Shown: positions 8,887 to 20,089, counted from the stretch's first letter. The stretch: 64,000 bases of DNA from Mycolicibacterium pyrenivorans (GCF_025821625.1 NZ_JACKSH010000026.1:42045-106044), one strand, 5' to 3'. Notes: generated by a model not told the origin, from the sequence alone. Translations and numbers: made by a program.

Positions 8887-9728
8887 CCGAGCTCCTCGAC
8901 GGTCCGCACATCCCGGGTGACGAGGTTGCGCGCGGCGAGTTCGCCGTCGGGCGGATAGTCCACCCCGACCAGTGTCAGCCCCCGCGCCGGTGCGGCGGCG
9001 AAGTCGCTGGAGCGCCGCGTCGCGGTGAGCAGCGCCGCGCACCATGACGGTTCGCGACGATGCTCGCCGACCGCGAGCAGTGCCCCGACCAGCGACCGCA
9101 CCATGTTCCAGCAGAACGCATCCGCGCTGACGCGCACCTCGATCCGGTGCCCGTCGCGTGTGCAGTCGACCCGCTGCAGGTCCCTGATGGTCGTCGCGCC
9201 GTCTCGATGTCGGCAGAACGCGGCGAAGTCGTGCAGCCCCAGCAGTTCCCGTGCCGCCGCGGCCATCGCGTCGACATCCAGCTGCCGCGGCCAGGCGGTC
9301 ACGAACCGTGCTTCATGTGGCTCGACGCCGTACGGGGCCGTCGACAAGCGGTAGACGTAATGGCGCCGCAACGCGGAGAACCGTGCGTCGAATCCCGGTG
9401 CGGCACGGCTGATCCCGAACACCCGGACGTCCTCGGGTAGCAGCTTGGCGAGCCGGCGCACCAGGGGGCCGAACTCGGTGTCCTGCGCACGAACCATGCG
9501 GGGGTAGGCGTGGGGCAATGCGTCGACCGGGACGTCGACGTGGGCGACCTGCGCGGTGGCATGGACGCCGGCGTCGGTCCGGCCCGCCGCACGCGCCTGC
9601 ACCGGCACCCGGAACACCGTCGACAGTGCCTCGTCGATGACCCCGGCCACCGTGCGCTGCCCGACCTGGGTCGCCCACCCGGCGAAGTCGGTTCCGTCGT
9701 AGGCAATGTCCAGGCGGAGACGAATCAC
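8883..9728 (-). CDS. truA: tRNA pseudouridine(38-40) synthase TruA
   Basis: TruA isomerises uridines 38-40 in the anticodon arm of tRNAs. The 281-aa protein begins '[19 protein letters not shown]', carries the catalytic Asp in '[11 protein letters not shown]', and has conserved '[16 protein letters not shown]' and '[13 protein letters not shown]'. The GTG at 9728 gives a start matching the family. An ATG at 9788 would place a hairpin inside the coding region. It closes the alpha ribosomal operon, 76 bp after rplQ. Confidence 0.92.
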   Translation of the reverse strand: MIRLRLDIAYDGTDFAGWATQVGQRTVAGVIDEALSTVFRVPVQARAAGRTDAGVHATAQVAHVDVPVDALPHAYPRMVRAQDTEFGPLVRRLAKLLPEDVRVFGISRAAPGFDARFSALRRHYVYRLSTAPYGVEPHEARFVTAWPRQLDVDAMAAAARELLGLHDFAAFCRHRDGATTIRDLQRVDCTRDGHRIEVRVSADAFCWNMVRSLVGALLAVGEHRREPSWCAALLTATRRSSDFAAAPARGLTLVGVDYPPDGELAARNLVTRDVRTVEELG

Positions 9729-9757
9729 CGGGCGAGCGGAGCGACGGGATAATGAAT

Positions 9758-9789
9758 CATGCCCGCCACCGGAATCGATGGCGGGCATG
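9758..9789 (-). terminator. Stem-loop between rplQ and truA
   Basis: An 11-bp perfect inverted repeat, CATGCCCGCCA ... TGGCGGGCATG, encloses a 10-base loop. It lies 15 bases after the rplQ stop and before truA on the minus strand. There is no clear run of U after the stem, so it may be an intrinsic (I-shaped) terminator, an attenuator or an RNA-processing site. Confidence 0.5.
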
Positions 9790-9804
9790 GTCACAGCGTT
9801 ATCG

Positions 9805-10392
9805 CTAGGACTTCGTGTCATCCTCAGCCGGGGTCTCGACCTCGGCCTCGTCCGCAATCGGCGTCTCCTCGACGGCTTCGACCTCCTCGGCCGTCGGGCC
9901 CTGGGCCTCTTCCGGCTCGACCGCCGCCTGCGGTACGGCCGCTGCGGCGACCGGCTGCGAAGACGACGCGACGCCGGGTCCACTGTCGCCGCCGGAGCGG
10001 CTCCGGCGGGCCCGGTCGGCCTCCGACGTCACCGTCTTCTCCCGCACCAGTTCGATGACCGCCATGGGCGCGTTGTCGCCCTTGCGGTTCTCGACCTTGA
10101 TGATCCGGGTGTAGCCACCGGCACGATCGGAGAAGAACGGACCGATCTCGGCGAACAGGATGTGCACGACGTCCTTGTCGCGGATCTTCTTCATCACCTC
10201 ACGCCGGTTGTGCAGCGTGCCCTTCTTGGCGTGGGTGATGAGCTTCTCCGCGTACGGACGCAACGCCCGGGCCTTCGGCTCGGTCGTCTTGATGCGGCCA
10301 TGCTCGAAGAGCGACGTGGCCAGGTTTGCCAGCAGCGCCTTCTGGTGCGACGACGACCCGCCGAGGCGAGGACCCTTAGTGGGCTTGGGCAT
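9805..10392 (-). CDS. rplQ: 50S ribosomal protein L17
   Basis: L17 of the large ribosomal subunit: '[20 protein letters not shown]' and the conserved core to about residue 118. After this comes a ~75-residue Ala/Glu-rich acidic tail that bacterial L17 of ~120 aa lacks but mycobacterial L17 usually has. Total length is 195 aa. It sits 90 bp downstream of rpoA in the alpha operon. Confidence 0.96.
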   Translation of the reverse strand: MPKPTKGPRLGGSSSHQKALLANLATSLFEHGRIKTTEPKARALRPYAEKLITHAKKGTLHNRREVMKKIRDKDVVHILFAEIGPFFSDRAGGYTRIIKVENRKGDNAPMAVIELVREKTVTSEADRARRSRSGGDSGPGVASSSQPVAAAAVPQAAVEPEEAQGPTAEEVEAVEETPIADEAEVETPAEDDTKS

Positions 10393-10482
10393 TGCGACTA
10401 TCTCCTAAATGGGGCCGGTCCCCGTATCAGGTAGGACCGGGACGGATCGGGCGGGTGAAGCTGGGGTGGGAATATGCCCTGC

Positions 10483-11577
<1,095 letters not shown>

Positions 11578-11612
11578 TTAGGTGATCCACGACCCGTTTG
11601 GGCCGTGAACGT

Positions 11613-12218
11613 TTACTTCGAGTAGAGCTCGACGATCAGCTGCTCGGTGAGCGGGATGTCGATCTGGGCGCGTTCGGGCAGCTGGTGCACGAGGATGCGC
11701 TGACGCTCGCCGACGACCTGCAGCCAGCCCGGGATCGGCCGGTCGCCCGCGTTGGCCCGAGCGAGCTCGAACGGCAGCGTGTTGATCGACTTTTCCTTGA
11801 TGTCGATGATGTCGTACTGCGAGACGCGGTAGCTGGGGATGTCGACCTTCACGCCGTTGACGGTGAAGTGGCCGTGGCTGACCAACTGACGCGCCATGCG
11901 ACGGGTGCGGGCGAGTCCGGCGCGGTACACGACGTTGTCGAGCCGGCTCTCGAGGATGCGCAGCAGGTTGTCGCCGGTCTTGCCGGGCTGACGGTTGGCT
12001 TCCTCGTAGTAGCGACGGAACTGCTTCTCCATCACGCCGTAGCTGAAGCGGGCCTTCTGCTTCTCCTGCAGCTGCAGGCGGTACTCGCTCTCCTTGATCC
12101 GCGCGCGGCCGTGCTGGCCGGGCGGGTAGGGGCGCTTCTCGAACGACTGATCTCCACCGACGAGGTCGACGCCGAGGCGGCGCGACTTGCGGGTGACGGG
12201 TCCGGTGTAACGAGCCAT
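11613..12218 (-). CDS. rpsD: 30S ribosomal protein S4
   Basis: S4 (201 aa) starts 16S rRNA folding and in some bacteria represses the alpha operon. 'MARYTGPVTRKSRRLGVDLV' gives the start at 12218, and the S4 RNA-binding domain appears at 'RLDNVVYRAGLARTRRMARQ'. Upstream in-frame ATGs were rejected because they add non-family sequence reaching into rpsK. There is no Cys4 zinc knuckle at the N-terminus, so this is the zinc-free form. Confidence 0.97.
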   Translation of the reverse strand: MARYTGPVTRKSRRLGVDLVGGDQSFEKRPYPPGQHGRARIKESEYRLQLQEKQKARFSYGVMEKQFRRYYEEANRQPGKTGDNLLRILESRLDNVVYRAGLARTRRMARQLVSHGHFTVNGVKVDIPSYRVSQYDIIDIKEKSINTLPFELARANAGDRPIPGWLQVVGERQRILVHQLPERAQIDIPLTEQLIVELYSK

Positions 12219-12238
12219 GAGTTTTTTCTCCCTATTCC

Positions 12239-12655
12239 CTAGACCCGGCGCCGCTTGGGCGGACGGCAACCGTTGTGCGGCTGCGGGGTGACATCGGAAA
12301 TGGCGCCGACCTCGAGACCGGCGGCCTGCAACGAACGGATCGCGGTCTCACGACCCGAACCCGGACCCTTGACGAAGACGTCGACCTTCTTCACGCCGTG
12401 CTCCTGCGCCTTGCGCGCGGCGTTCTCGGCGGCGAGCTGCGCGGCGAACGGGGTGGACTTACGCGAGCCCTTGAACCCGACGTGTCCCGACGACGCCCAG
12501 GCGATGACGTTGCCCTGGGGATCGGTGATCGAGACGATCGTGTTGTTGAAGGTGCTCTTGATGTGAGCGGCGCCGTGCGGGACGTTCTTCTTTTCCCGAC
12601 GACGGGTCTTCTGACCCTTCTTGGCGGCGGTGCCGCCCTTCTTTGCCTGTGCCAT
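12239..12655 (-). CDS. rpsK: 30S ribosomal protein S11
   Basis: S11 (138 aa) lies in the platform of the small subunit. A basic, Lys-rich N-terminus precedes the core '[15 protein letters not shown]', '[20 protein letters not shown]' and the C-terminal '[15 protein letters not shown]'. It is spaced 6 bp from the rpsM stop and ~20 bp from rpsD. Confidence 0.97.
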   Translation of the reverse strand: MAQAKKGGTAAKKGQKTRRREKKNVPHGAAHIKSTFNNTIVSITDPQGNVIAWASSGHVGFKGSRKSTPFAAQLAAENAARKAQEHGVKKVDVFVKGPGSGRETAIRSLQAAGLEVGAISDVTPQPHNGCRPPKRRRV

Positions 12656-12661
12656 CCGGGG

Positions 12662-13036
12662 TTACCTGGCCTTCTTCTTGCCGGCGATGGTGCGCTTGGG
12701 GCCCTTGCGGGTACGCGCGTTGGTCTTGGTCCGCTGGCCGCGCACCGGCAGGCCACGGCGGTGCCGCAGACCCTGGTAGCAGCCGATCTCGATCTTGCGG
12801 CGGATGTCGGCCTGCACCTCGCGGCGCAGATCACCCTCCACCTTGAGGCTGCCCTCGATGTAGTCGCGCAACTGGCTGACCTGATCGTCGGTCAGGTCCT
12901 TGGTGCGCTGGTCGCGGCTGATGCCGGTCGCGTCCAGGATCTCCTGGGAGCGGGTGCGGCCGATGCCGTAGATGTAGGTCAGTGCGATCTCCATGCGCTT
13001 GTCGCGCGGGAGGTCAACGCCCATAAGTCGGGCCAT
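12662..13036 (-). CDS. rpsM: 30S ribosomal protein S13
   Basis: S13 (124 aa) contacts the head of the 30S subunit and the P-site tRNA. '[20 protein letters not shown]' and the basic tail '[20 protein letters not shown]' match the family. The ATG at 13036 is chosen over one three codons upstream because it gives the conserved MARL start. A 190-bp gap with tandem hairpins separates it from rpmJ. Confidence 0.97.
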   Translation of the reverse strand: MARLMGVDLPRDKRMEIALTYIYGIGRTRSQEILDATGISRDQRTKDLTDDQVSQLRDYIEGSLKVEGDLRREVQADIRRKIEIGCYQGLRHRRGLPVRGQRTKTNARTRKGPKRTIAGKKKAR

Positions 13037-13105
13037 GTGTGCCATTCCTCGTGTTCTCTGCGGAGGTCTGATCCCAGTCCGTTCCCGTATCGATGTAGCC
13101 CCGGG

Positions 13106-13148
13106 GTCCGGCCTCCGTGCCGGACGTGACGAGGGCCGTATGCCCTCG
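13106..13148. promoter_or_regulatory. Tandem hairpins in the rpmJ-rpsM leader
   Basis: Two perfect 7-bp stem-loops stand four bases apart: GTCCGGC (13106-13112) with GCCGGAC (13119-13125), and CGAGGGC (13130-13136) with GCCCTCG (13142-13148). They occupy the only long gap (190 bp) inside the infA-to-rplQ operon, about 70-110 bases upstream of rpsM. They may be an attenuator, a processing site or a ribosomal-protein autoregulatory leader; sequence alone does not decide. Confidence 0.45.
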
Positions 13149-13226
13149 GTGGTGCTGGGAGGTCTTCATTCAGTTGTGTAATGCGCGGAAGGCCTCAGCT
13201 GTGCTGTCTGGTCTTCGCGCAAGCGC

Positions 13227-13340
13227 TCATCCCTGCCGCTGCTTGTGGCGCGGATCGGAGCAGATCACCATGACCCGCCCATGCCGGCGGATCACCCTGC
13301 ACTTGTCGCAGATTGGCTTGACGCTCGGGTTCACCTTCAC
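13227..13340 (-). CDS. rpmJ: 50S ribosomal protein L36
   Basis: This 37-aa protein reads [20 protein letters not shown], then continues through '[17 protein letters not shown]'. The CxxC ... C ... H zinc-ribbon residues are intact, so it is the zinc-binding form. It starts with GTG at 13340. It lies between infA and rpsM on the minus strand, as in other actinobacteria. Confidence 0.93.
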
Positions 13341-13388
13341 GGCTCGTTCGATCCTTCTGTGCTTCTTGAGTGTGGGATGTCTGTGCGG

Positions 13389-13610
13389 TTACTTGTAGCG
13401 GTACACGATGCGGCCGCGGGACAGGTCGTAGGGCGAGAGCTCCACCACGACGCGGTCCTCCGGGAGGATGCGGATGTAGTGCTGCCGCATCTTGCCGCTG
13501 ATGTGGGCGAGCACCTTGTGTCCGTTCTCCAACTCAATGCGGAACATCGCATTGGGCAGAGGCTCGACCACGCGGCCCTCGACCTCGATGGCACCGTCTT
13601 TCTTGGCCAT
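13389..13610 (-). CDS. infA: Translation initiation factor IF-1
   Basis: IF-1 (73 aa) binds the 30S A site during initiation. '[20 protein letters not shown]' and the S1/OB-fold core ending '[13 protein letters not shown]' are complete. Upstream in-frame starts in the ~220-bp gap to the ACP gene were rejected as non-conserved. This gene opens the alpha operon, whose promoter must lie in that gap; I could not fix it with confidence. Confidence 0.97.
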
Positions 13611-13834
13611 ACTGTGTAGCGATCCTTGCTTTCGTTTCGTATCGGCTTGTGGGCCATTCGACACAGCCTTCGTCCGACTCGAGAACGTGAGCCGGATCCG
13701 GGCAATTCCCGTATATCTTGGACGGGAGTCCTGACAGGCACGCAAGAAGTCGGCGCGGAAGCCGCACCGTTGATCCATGTTACTCGCAGACTGGCCGGGC
13801 CCAAAATCTGCGCGGAACGGGTGCCCGATCGCCG

Positions 13835-14086
13835 CTAGGGCTTGCCGTGTTTCTCGACGTAATCGACGATATCGCCCAGCGTGCGCAGCAGCTTGTAGTC
13901 GGCCTCGGGGATGTCGACATGTAATCGCTTGTGGATCCGGACGAGGAAGTTCAGCCAGTCCATCGAGTCGAGATCCACTTGATCCCGCAGCAGCGCGTCG
14001 TCGCGGATGTCGTCCGGCTCGACCTCGGGGGCGATCGTCGTCAGTTCCGACAGGATGTCTTCACGGATGCCGTGTTCGTCGTTCAT
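13835..14086 (-). CDS. Stand-alone acyl carrier protein (phosphopantetheine-binding)
   Basis: This is an 83-aa acidic, helical carrier protein with the 4'-phosphopantetheine attachment Ser at residue 41 in '[10 protein letters not shown]' (family motif D-S-L/M). It is not the fatty-acid synthase ACP by context: it is the last gene of the operon coding for an acyl-CoA ligase and 2-oxoacid dehydrogenase subunits, 6 bp after E2. It could receive acyl groups made by the E2 enzyme or by the ligase; that role is inference. Confidence 0.85.
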
Positions 14087-14092
14087 GCGTTG

Positions 14093-15364
14093 TCACTTCT
14101 CCAGGAGTTCGGGCTGTTGAAGCAGTTCGTTGACCGCGGCCAGGAACAAGGCGCCGCGATGCCCGTCACTGGCTCGGTGGTCGGCCGCCAGCGTGGCCTG
14201 CACGGTGGTGGCGATGCGGATACCGCCGTCGACCGCCCGCACCCGCGGTGCCGGCTTGCCGAATCCCACGAGCGCGACCTGCGGTGGATAGATCACTCCG
14301 AACACCGTGTCCACGCCCTGGTCTCCGAGGTTGGTGATCGTGATGGTGGGGTCCGACATCTCCGAACTGCGCAGCGACCCGGCCCTGGCGCGAGCCACGA
14401 GGTCGGTGAGACCACTCATCAACTCGTCGAGGTTCTTGTCGGCGGCGTCGTGGATGGCCGGCGCCACGAGGCCACCTCCCCTCAGCGAGATGGCGACGCC
14501 GACATGCGCCTTCCCAACCGGTTCGAACCCGTCATCTCGCCAGAAGCCGTTGAACTCGCCGAAACGCTGGGCCGCGACGGCGACCGCCTTGATCTGCAGG
14601 ACGGCCGGCAATACCCGCTCGGTGATGGTCCGTTCGGCATTGCGGCCGGCGAGCCAGTCGAGCGCCGGGTCCATCAGGACCTCGTCGGCCAGGTAGTAGT
14701 GCGGGATCTCCCGCTTCGACCGGCTCATCGCGGCCGCGATCGAGCTGCGCATCGCGGCGCCGCGTCTGGCGGCGAGTTCCCTGGGTGACAGTGACGTGGC
14801 CGGTGTCGCATCGGCTTTCGGCAGCGACGTCGGCTGAGGTGGCGGCGCCTCGGCAGCCGTCTCGATGTGGGCCGCGGCGTGCTCCACGTCGCTGATGACG
14901 ACGGCGCCCTGCGGGCCGGTGCCGGTGACGGCGTCGACGTCGACGCCGAGGGACGCCGCGAGGCGGCGCGCGGCCGGCGAGATCCACCGACGGTGGGCGC
15001 CCCCGGGTTTGGGACCCGCGGTCGGAGCCGACTTGGCCTCCCCTGGTGCCGGCTCGACGACCGCGGGCGGTTCGATTGAGGTGGGGCGGGTGATCACCGG
15101 CGGTGCCTGCGCTGTGTCGGCCGACTCGCCGGCTTCCAGCAGCGTAGCCAGCGGCGTGCCCACCTGGACGGTCTGGCCGACCGGCACGAGCAGATCACCG
15201 ACGGTACCGTCGTGCCAACACTCCACTTCGACAGCGGCTTTCGTGGTCTCGACCACCGCGACGACCTGACCGCGGGTGACGGTGTCACCGGGCTTGACCA
15301 GCCACTCGTTCAGCGTCCCCTCGTCCATGTCGGCGCCGAGTGCGGGCATCTTGAACTCGATCAT
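14093..15364 (-). CDS. 2-oxoacid dehydrogenase E2, dihydrolipoamide acyltransferase
   Basis: E2 forms the core of a 2-oxoacid dehydrogenase complex and transfers the acyl group from lipoyl-Lys to a thiol acceptor. The 423-aa protein has one lipoyl domain (residues ~1-78, lipoyl Lys K42 in '[11 protein letters not shown]'), a Pro/Ala-rich linker, an E1/E3-binding domain (~124-162, '[15 protein letters not shown]') and the catalytic domain (~195-423) with the active-site 'DHRASDG'. The start overlaps the E1beta stop by 4 bp. No E3 gene is present, so E3 must be supplied from elsewhere. Confidence 0.9.
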   Translation of the reverse strand: MIEFKMPALGADMDEGTLNEWLVKPGDTVTRGQVVAVVETTKAAVEVECWHDGTVGDLLVPVGQTVQVGTPLATLLEAGESADTAQAPPVITRPTSIEPPAVVEPAPGEAKSAPTAGPKPGGAHRRWISPAARRLAASLGVDVDAVTGTGPQGAVVISDVEHAAAHIETAAEAPPPQPTSLPKADATPATSLSPRELAARRGAAMRSSIAAAMSRSKREIPHYYLADEVLMDPALDWLAGRNAERTITERVLPAVLQIKAVAVAAQRFGEFNGFWRDDGFEPVGKAHVGVAISLRGGGLVAPAIHDAADKNLDELMSGLTDLVARARAGSLRSSEMSDPTITITNLGDQGVDTVFGVIYPPQVALVGFGKPAPRVRAVDGGIRIATTVQATLAADHRASDGHRGALFLAAVNELLQQPELLEK

Positions 15365-16341
15365 GACTGGTCACCGAACAAGGACCTGACCGCCGCGACG
15401 ATGCTCTCCTTCTGCGGCAACGCCGCCTGTTCAAGGTGTTTGGCATAGGGGATGGGCACCTCGGCACTGCACACCCTGACGACGGGGCCGTCGAGGTCGA
15501 AGAACGCGTTCTCGACGATCTGGGCGCTGATCTCGCCCGCCAGACTGCCTGTGCGCCACGCTTCGTCGACCACGACCGCGCGGTGGGTCTTGCGCACCGA
15601 GTCGATGAACGTGCCGGTGTCCAGGGGCCGCAACGACCGCAGGTCCACCACCTCACAGTCGATGCCGGCCAGCGAGAGCTCGTCGGCCGCGTCGATGACC
15701 TTGGGAAGGGATCCACCGTAGGTGATCACGGTGACGTCGGATCCGCTGCGGCGGATCGCTGCTCGCGAGATGTCCTGGGGTGTCAGGGATTCCACATCCA
15801 TCGTGGTGTTGTACAACTGCACGTGCTCGAAGATGACCACCGGATCCGGGTCGGCCAGCGCGGTGGGCAGCATCCCGTAGGCATCCTCCACCGTGGCCGG
15901 GGCCACCACCTTGATGCCCGGGATGTGGGCGAACCAGCCCTCCAGGCTGTGCGAGTGCTGGGCGGCCAGCTGACGGCCCGCCCCCGTCGCCATCCGCACC
16001 ACCAGCGGGACCGAGAACTGGCCGCCCGACATGTGCCGCAGCGCCGCAGCGGTGTTCACGATCTGGTCCAGCGCGAGCAGGCTGAAGTTCACCGTCATGA
16101 CCTCGACGATCGGGCGCAGCCCGCCGAGCGCGGCACCGATGCCGATACCGACGAAACCCAGCTCCGACAGCGGGGTGTCGCGGATGCGGTCGGGTCCGAA
16201 CTCCGCCAGCAGACCCTTGGACGCGGCATACGTTCCGCCGTAGGCGCCGACGTCCTCACCCATGAGCACGACGCGCGGGTCGGCGAGCATGGCGTCACGA
16301 ATCGAATCGTGCACCGCGGTGCGGTATGCCGTCTTGTTCAT
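15361..16341 (-). CDS. 2-oxoacid dehydrogenase E1 component, beta subunit
   Basis: The 326-aa beta subunit forms, with the alpha subunit, the thiamine-diphosphate decarboxylase that loads acyl groups onto lipoyl-E2. '[20 protein letters not shown]', '[18 protein letters not shown]' and '[20 protein letters not shown]' match pyruvate/acetoin/branched-chain E1beta. Substrate class cannot be settled from sequence. It overlaps both neighbours by 4 bp (ATGA), so E1 and E2 are made stoichiometrically. Confidence 0.9.
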   Translation of the reverse strand: MNKTAYRTAVHDSIRDAMLADPRVVLMGEDVGAYGGTYAASKGLLAEFGPDRIRDTPLSELGFVGIGIGAALGGLRPIVEVMTVNFSLLALDQIVNTAAALRHMSGGQFSVPLVVRMATGAGRQLAAQHSHSLEGWFAHIPGIKVVAPATVEDAYGMLPTALADPDPVVIFEHVQLYNTTMDVESLTPQDISRAAIRRSGSDVTVITYGGSLPKVIDAADELSLAGIDCEVVDLRSLRPLDTGTFIDSVRKTHRAVVVDEAWRTGSLAGEISAQIVENAFFDLDGPVVRVCSAEVPIPYAKHLEQAALPQKESIVAAVRSLFGDQS

Positions 16342-17318
16342 CGCACCGTCTCCGCCACCGCAGGTGTCATCACGTCACGGGTGAGGTCCTCGACGGGTTC
16401 CCAAGTGCCGGCCTCGGCGTAGGCGACGGCGTCGGCCAGCTCCTCCTCGGCGGCGCGGCGGATCGCGGCGACGTCGTCGTCGGTGAGCGCGCCCGCGGTC
16501 AGGCATCGCTCGGTGAACGTGGCGATCGGATCACGTTCACGCCAGTGCTCGACCTCCGCCTTCCCGCGGTACAACTCGGGATCGAACATCGAATGCGGGC
16601 GGAACCGATACGTTCGGAACTCGAGGAAGAACGGGCCGCCGCCGTTGCGGACGTGGTAGGCCGCCTGCTCTGCGGCGGCTTGGCAGGCGAGCACATCCAT
16701 GCCGTCGACCGCCAGCGCCGGTATCCGGTACGACGCCGCCTTCGCGGTCATGTCGGTCTGCGACTGCTCGACCGCGATGGCGGTTCCCATCGCATAGAGG
16801 TTGTTCTCGCAACAGAACAGCACCGGCAGTTTCCAGAGCTCGGCGAGGTTCAGCGACTCGTGGAAGGCGCCCTCGGCCACCGCGCCCTCGCCGAAATAGC
16901 AGGCGGTGACGCGTGGGTTGCCCAGCTGCGCATCGGCCAGTGCCAGACCGACCGCCAGCGGCAGACCACCGGCGACGATCGCGTTGCCGCCGTAGAAGCG
17001 GGTACGCGCGTCGAACAGATGCATCGAGCCGCCCCGCCCGCGTGAGCAGCCCTCCTGCTTGCCGAACATCTCGGCCATGATCTTGGTCATCGGGATTCCG
17101 CGCAGCAGGGCATGCGCGTGATCGCGGTAGGTGGCCACCACCGCATCCTCGGCTTCCAGCACTCTCAGCGACCCGGCGGCCACCGCCTCCTCGCCGACAT
17201 ACAGATGCAGGAATCCGCGGATCTTGGCCTCGCCGTACAACTCGGCGCACTTCTCTTCCATCAGCCGCACCCGCACCATGTCCGACAACAGCGCTGTCGC
17301 CACGTCGTGGTCGATCAC
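16338..17318 (-). CDS. 2-oxoacid dehydrogenase E1 component, alpha subunit
   Basis: The 326-aa alpha subunit carries the ThDP/Mg site: '[19 protein letters not shown]' followed by '[12 protein letters not shown]', the GDG-x(~25)-N motif in E1alpha form. '[11 protein letters not shown]' and '[10 protein letters not shown]' resemble pyruvate and acetoin dehydrogenases more than branched-chain enzymes, so an acetyl-generating role is plausible. It overlaps the ligase gene and the E1beta gene by 4 bp each. Confidence 0.9.
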   Translation of the reverse strand: MIDHDVATALLSDMVRVRLMEEKCAELYGEAKIRGFLHLYVGEEAVAAGSLRVLEAEDAVVATYRDHAHALLRGIPMTKIMAEMFGKQEGCSRGRGGSMHLFDARTRFYGGNAIVAGGLPLAVGLALADAQLGNPRVTACYFGEGAVAEGAFHESLNLAELWKLPVLFCCENNLYAMGTAIAVEQSQTDMTAKAASYRIPALAVDGMDVLACQAAAEQAAYHVRNGGGPFFLEFRTYRFRPHSMFDPELYRGKAEVEHWRERDPIATFTERCLTAGALTDDDVAAIRRAAEEELADAVAYAEAGTWEPVEDLTRDVMTPAVAETVR

Positions 17319-19108
17319 GATGGCACCGCCTCGGTATCGGAGCTGTCCTTGGTCTCGATCGTTGATATATCGCCCTCGGGCAGGCCGAGTTCGCGGGCCT
17401 TCAACAGCCTTCGCATGATCTTCCCGCTGCGGGTGTGCGGCAGTGCGTCGGCGAACTCGATTTCCTTGGGAGCCACGGCCGCGCCCAACCGTTTTCGGGC
17501 GTGGCCGAGGAGCGCCAGCCGGAGCTCCTCGTCGGCGGTGAAACCGTCCTTGAGCGTCACGAAGGCCTTCACGACTTCGCCGACGGTGGGATCGGGCATG
17601 CCGATCACCGCTGCCTCGGCGACCGCGGGGTGGTCGGTCAGGGCGTTCTCGACCTCGAACGGCCCGATCAGGTGGCCGGCGGACTTGATGACGTCGTCGG
17701 CCCGCCCGACGAACCAGAAGTAGCCGTCGGCATCACGTTTGACCAGATCGCCCGAGAGGTAGAAGCCGTTCGCGAAGCTCTTGTCATATCGCTCCTGCTG
17801 ATGCAGATACTCCCGGAACATCGAGGGCCAACCGGGTTTGAGCGCCAGCTCACCTTCCACATCGGGTTCCTCGACGACCGACACCGTGCCGTCGTCGAGA
17901 CGGCGGACGACCGAAGCCTCGACGCCTGGCAGCGGCCGTCCCATCGATCCGGGCTTGATGTCGAACGCGGGGGTGTTGGCGACCATGATGCCGCCGGTCT
18001 CCGTCTGCCACCAGTTGTCGTGAATCGGCAGGCCCAGCACCCGTTTTCCCCACCACACCGCCTCGGCGTTCAGCGGCTCCCCCACGCTGGCGATGAATCG
18101 CAGACTCGGGAACCGGAACCTCGCCGCGAGTTCCGGCCCGGCCTTGATGAGCATCCGGATGGCCGTCGGCGCTGTGTACCACACCGTGACGCGCTCGGTT
18201 TCCAGGATGCGGTACCAGCGTTCGGCATCGAACTCCGCTTCGTCGACGATCGAGGTGACGCCGTGCAGAAGAGGTGAGATCACGCCGTAGGACATACCGG
18301 TGACCCAGCCGGGATCGGCTGTGCACCAGTAGATGTCGTCGTCGTGCAGGTCGAGGGCGTACTGCCCGGTGACGTAGTGCATCGTCACCGCGCCATGCAC
18401 ATGCAACGCACCCTTGGGGGTGCCGGTGGTGCCGCTGGTGAAGTGAAGCAACGACGGGTCGTCGGCGGTGGTGTGTTCGATCGGGGCGTCGTCGGTGGCG
18501 GCGTCCATCCGGCGCCAGAACCCCAAGGTCCCCGGCTCGTCGTCGCCGGCGTGGCTGTCGACGATGAACACGTGCCGCAGCGAGGTCAACCGGTCCCGTA
18601 TCTTCGCGATCTTCCTGTCGTAGAGCGCTTTCGTGGTGACCAGCACGTCGGCTTCGCCGATGTCGAGCCGGGTCGCTATCGGTTCCGGACCGAAGGCGGA
18701 GAACAGGGGCGAGACGACGCTCCCGTTGCGCAGGGCGCCGAGGATCGTGATGTACAGCTCGGGGCAGCGACCCATCAGGGTGAAGACCCGGTCGCCCTTG
18801 GTGATGCCGACCGCCCGCAACACGTTGGTAAACCTCTTGGCAAGGCTTGCGAGTTCGGCGTAGCTGAGGTCCCGGGTGGTCAGCGTGCCGTCCTCGGCGG
18901 CGGACACGAAACGCAACGCGGTCCGGGAGGCCGTCGGACCGTCGGCGTGCCGGTCGACCGCCGCGTAGGCGATGTTGCAGCCGCCGTCACCCATGCCGGC
19001 GCAGACGTCCGGCGCGTTGGCCCAGTCGAACGCTGTACGGGTCTTGTCATAGTCGGTGAAGTTCGGGACGACACGCCAGTCCTCGGCGGTCTTGTGGATG
19101 ACGGTCAT
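17315..19108 (-). CDS. acsA: AMP-forming acyl-CoA synthetase of the AcsA (acetate-CoA ligase) type
   Basis: A 597-aa ANL-family enzyme that activates a carboxylate as the adenylate and transfers it to CoA, or possibly to the operon's ACP. Motifs: A3 '[20 protein letters not shown]', '[10 protein letters not shown]', '[20 protein letters not shown]', and the C-terminal catalytic Lys in '[15 protein letters not shown]'. The C-terminal '[15 protein letters not shown]' is characteristic of AcsA acetate-CoA ligases. It overlaps the upstream small gene and the downstream E1alpha gene by 4 bp. Confidence 0.87.
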   Translation of the reverse strand: MTVIHKTAEDWRVVPNFTDYDKTRTAFDWANAPDVCAGMGDGGCNIAYAAVDRHADGPTASRTALRFVSAAEDGTLTTRDLSYAELASLAKRFTNVLRAVGITKGDRVFTLMGRCPELYITILGALRNGSVVSPLFSAFGPEPIATRLDIGEADVLVTTKALYDRKIAKIRDRLTSLRHVFIVDSHAGDDEPGTLGFWRRMDAATDDAPIEHTTADDPSLLHFTSGTTGTPKGALHVHGAVTMHYVTGQYALDLHDDDIYWCTADPGWVTGMSYGVISPLLHGVTSIVDEAEFDAERWYRILETERVTVWYTAPTAIRMLIKAGPELAARFRFPSLRFIASVGEPLNAEAVWWGKRVLGLPIHDNWWQTETGGIMVANTPAFDIKPGSMGRPLPGVEASVVRRLDDGTVSVVEEPDVEGELALKPGWPSMFREYLHQQERYDKSFANGFYLSGDLVKRDADGYFWFVGRADDVIKSAGHLIGPFEVENALTDHPAVAEAAVIGMPDPTVGEVVKAFVTLKDGFTADEELRLALLGHARKRLGAAVAPKEIEFADALPHTRSGKIMRRLLKARELGLPEGDISTIETKDSSDTEAVPS

Positions 19109-19383
19109 GGCTTTCCCTGCGGGCTCGCCGATGGCAGGATGCCTTCACGCAGCGCGGGGGCGATGTTGGCCATGACCCGGTCGAGTAACGCGTTGTAGGC
19201 CGTCCCGTCGTCATGCAGCGCCCGGTAGCCGGCCCGACCGCTGTGGCGGCGGAGGAAGGCATCCAGGCGTCGGTCGATGGGCCAATCCACGTAGATCGCA
19301 CCGGCGAACTCCGACCGGAGGAACTGCCACGCCACCTCGTCGAGCTGAACTGCGGCTCCGTCGGTGCGTTCGGTCGTTGCCAT
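19105..19383 (-). CDS. Small conserved-looking protein opening the acsA-E1-E2-ACP operon; function unknown
   Basis: I do not recognise this 92-aa soluble protein ('[20 protein letters not shown]', '[18 protein letters not shown]'). AGGAG stands six bases before the ATG at 19383, which is why I prefer it over an ATG 14 codons upstream. Its stop overlaps the acsA start by 4 bp, so it is the first, translationally coupled member of a six-gene operon. It could be an accessory or regulatory subunit of the ligase; nothing in the sequence proves it. Confidence 0.7.
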   Translation of the reverse strand: MATTERTDGAAVQLDEVAWQFLRSEFAGAIYVDWPIDRRLDAFLRRHSGRAGYRALHDDGTAYNALLDRVMANIAPALREGILPSASPQGKP

Positions 19384-19443
19384 GGTGACTCCTCTGGGCG
19401 GGGCGATCCAGCCCATCGTTTCCAAGCCCAGGGGCCGGCGATA

Positions 19444-19457
19444 GAGACGAAAGTCAC
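19444..19457 (-). promoter_or_regulatory. DosR (DevR)-box-like palindrome, operon side
   Basis: On the minus strand this reads GTGACTTTCGTCTC, matching 11 of 14 bases of the DosR core GGGACTWWAGTCCC. It lies about 61 bp upstream of the small gene that opens the acsA-dehydrogenase-ACP operon and about 86 bp upstream of the Ddn-like gene, so it could serve either. Function is inferred from the motif only. Confidence 0.45.
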
Positions 19458-19472
19458 TACGGGGTCGAACAG

Positions 19473-19486
19473 GTGCCCTAGGTCAC
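19473..19486. promoter_or_regulatory. Second, weaker DosR-box-like palindrome in the same divergent region
   Basis: GTGCCCTAGGTCAC matches 9 of 14 core positions and is itself a near-palindrome centred on CCTAGG (GGTG-CCCTAGGT-CACC with one mismatched pair). Its centre is 29 bp from the stronger box. DosR promoters often carry paired boxes, but this one alone would not be convincing. Confidence 0.3.
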
Positions 19487-19543
19487 CACTCGGTTGTCCG
19501 AAGGTCCCTGCCCGTCGGCCGGCGGGTCGACCAGCATCGAGGA

Positions 19544-19960
19544 ATGCCCACCAACGCGATCAGACACGTCAAAGACGCCGTGCGGACGTTCAACAAGCAC
19601 GTGCTCAACCCCGCGATGATGCTGTTGGCCGGTCGCAGGCACTGGTACGCGTCAGTGATCCGGCATACCGGACGTCGCTCCGGCAAGACTCACGCCACCC
19701 CGGTGGTGGCCGACCGGGTGGCGGGCGGCTTCGTCATTCCGTTGCCCTATGGCACCGGTGTCGACTGGCTCCGCAACAGCCTCGCCTCCAGCAGCGCCAC
19801 GCTCACCGTCGGTGGGCAGACTTTTGAGGTGGTGAATCCGCAGATCCTCGGGGCGACGGGCGCTGCGGCGCAACTCTCGCCACGCCGGCGACGCGTCTAC
19901 CGGCGCTTCGGCATCGACCACTTCGTCAGGTTCGACGTGGCCAATCCATCCGGTGAGTAG
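19544..19960 (+). CDS. Ddn-like deazaflavin (F420)-dependent nitroreductase-family protein
   Basis: The 138-aa protein belongs to the F420H2-dependent split-barrel family that includes Ddn of M. tuberculosis. Visible are 'YASVIRHTGRRSGKTHATPV', 'GGFVIPLPYGTGVDWLRN' and 'VVNPQILGATGAAAQLSP', which form the F420-binding barrel. Members reduce quinones, nitroaromatics and other substrates. It diverges from the acsA-dehydrogenase operon, and the shared 160-bp region carries DosR-like boxes. The start at 19544 has GAGGA close upstream. Confidence 0.85.
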   Translation: MPTNAIRHVKDAVRTFNKHVLNPAMMLLAGRRHWYASVIRHTGRRSGKTHATPVVADRVAGGFVIPLPYGTGVDWLRNSLASSSATLTVGGQTFEVVNPQILGATGAAAQLSPRRRRVYRRFGIDHFVRFDVANPSGE

Positions 19961-20089
19961 GCAGGCGGCCACAGCAGACGCACAAAGACGGGAAATGATG
20001 GCCGCGCCCGCTGCGCTCCCCCCGTCACCTCGGTGCGCAACCATCAATCCCGTCATGCCGAACCTAGGCGCACCAGCGGTGCCCGCATA

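Noticed and set aside
9805..10392. Long acidic tail of L17 as a fusion
   Set aside because: Mycobacterial L17 proteins commonly carry such an Ala/Glu-rich extension.
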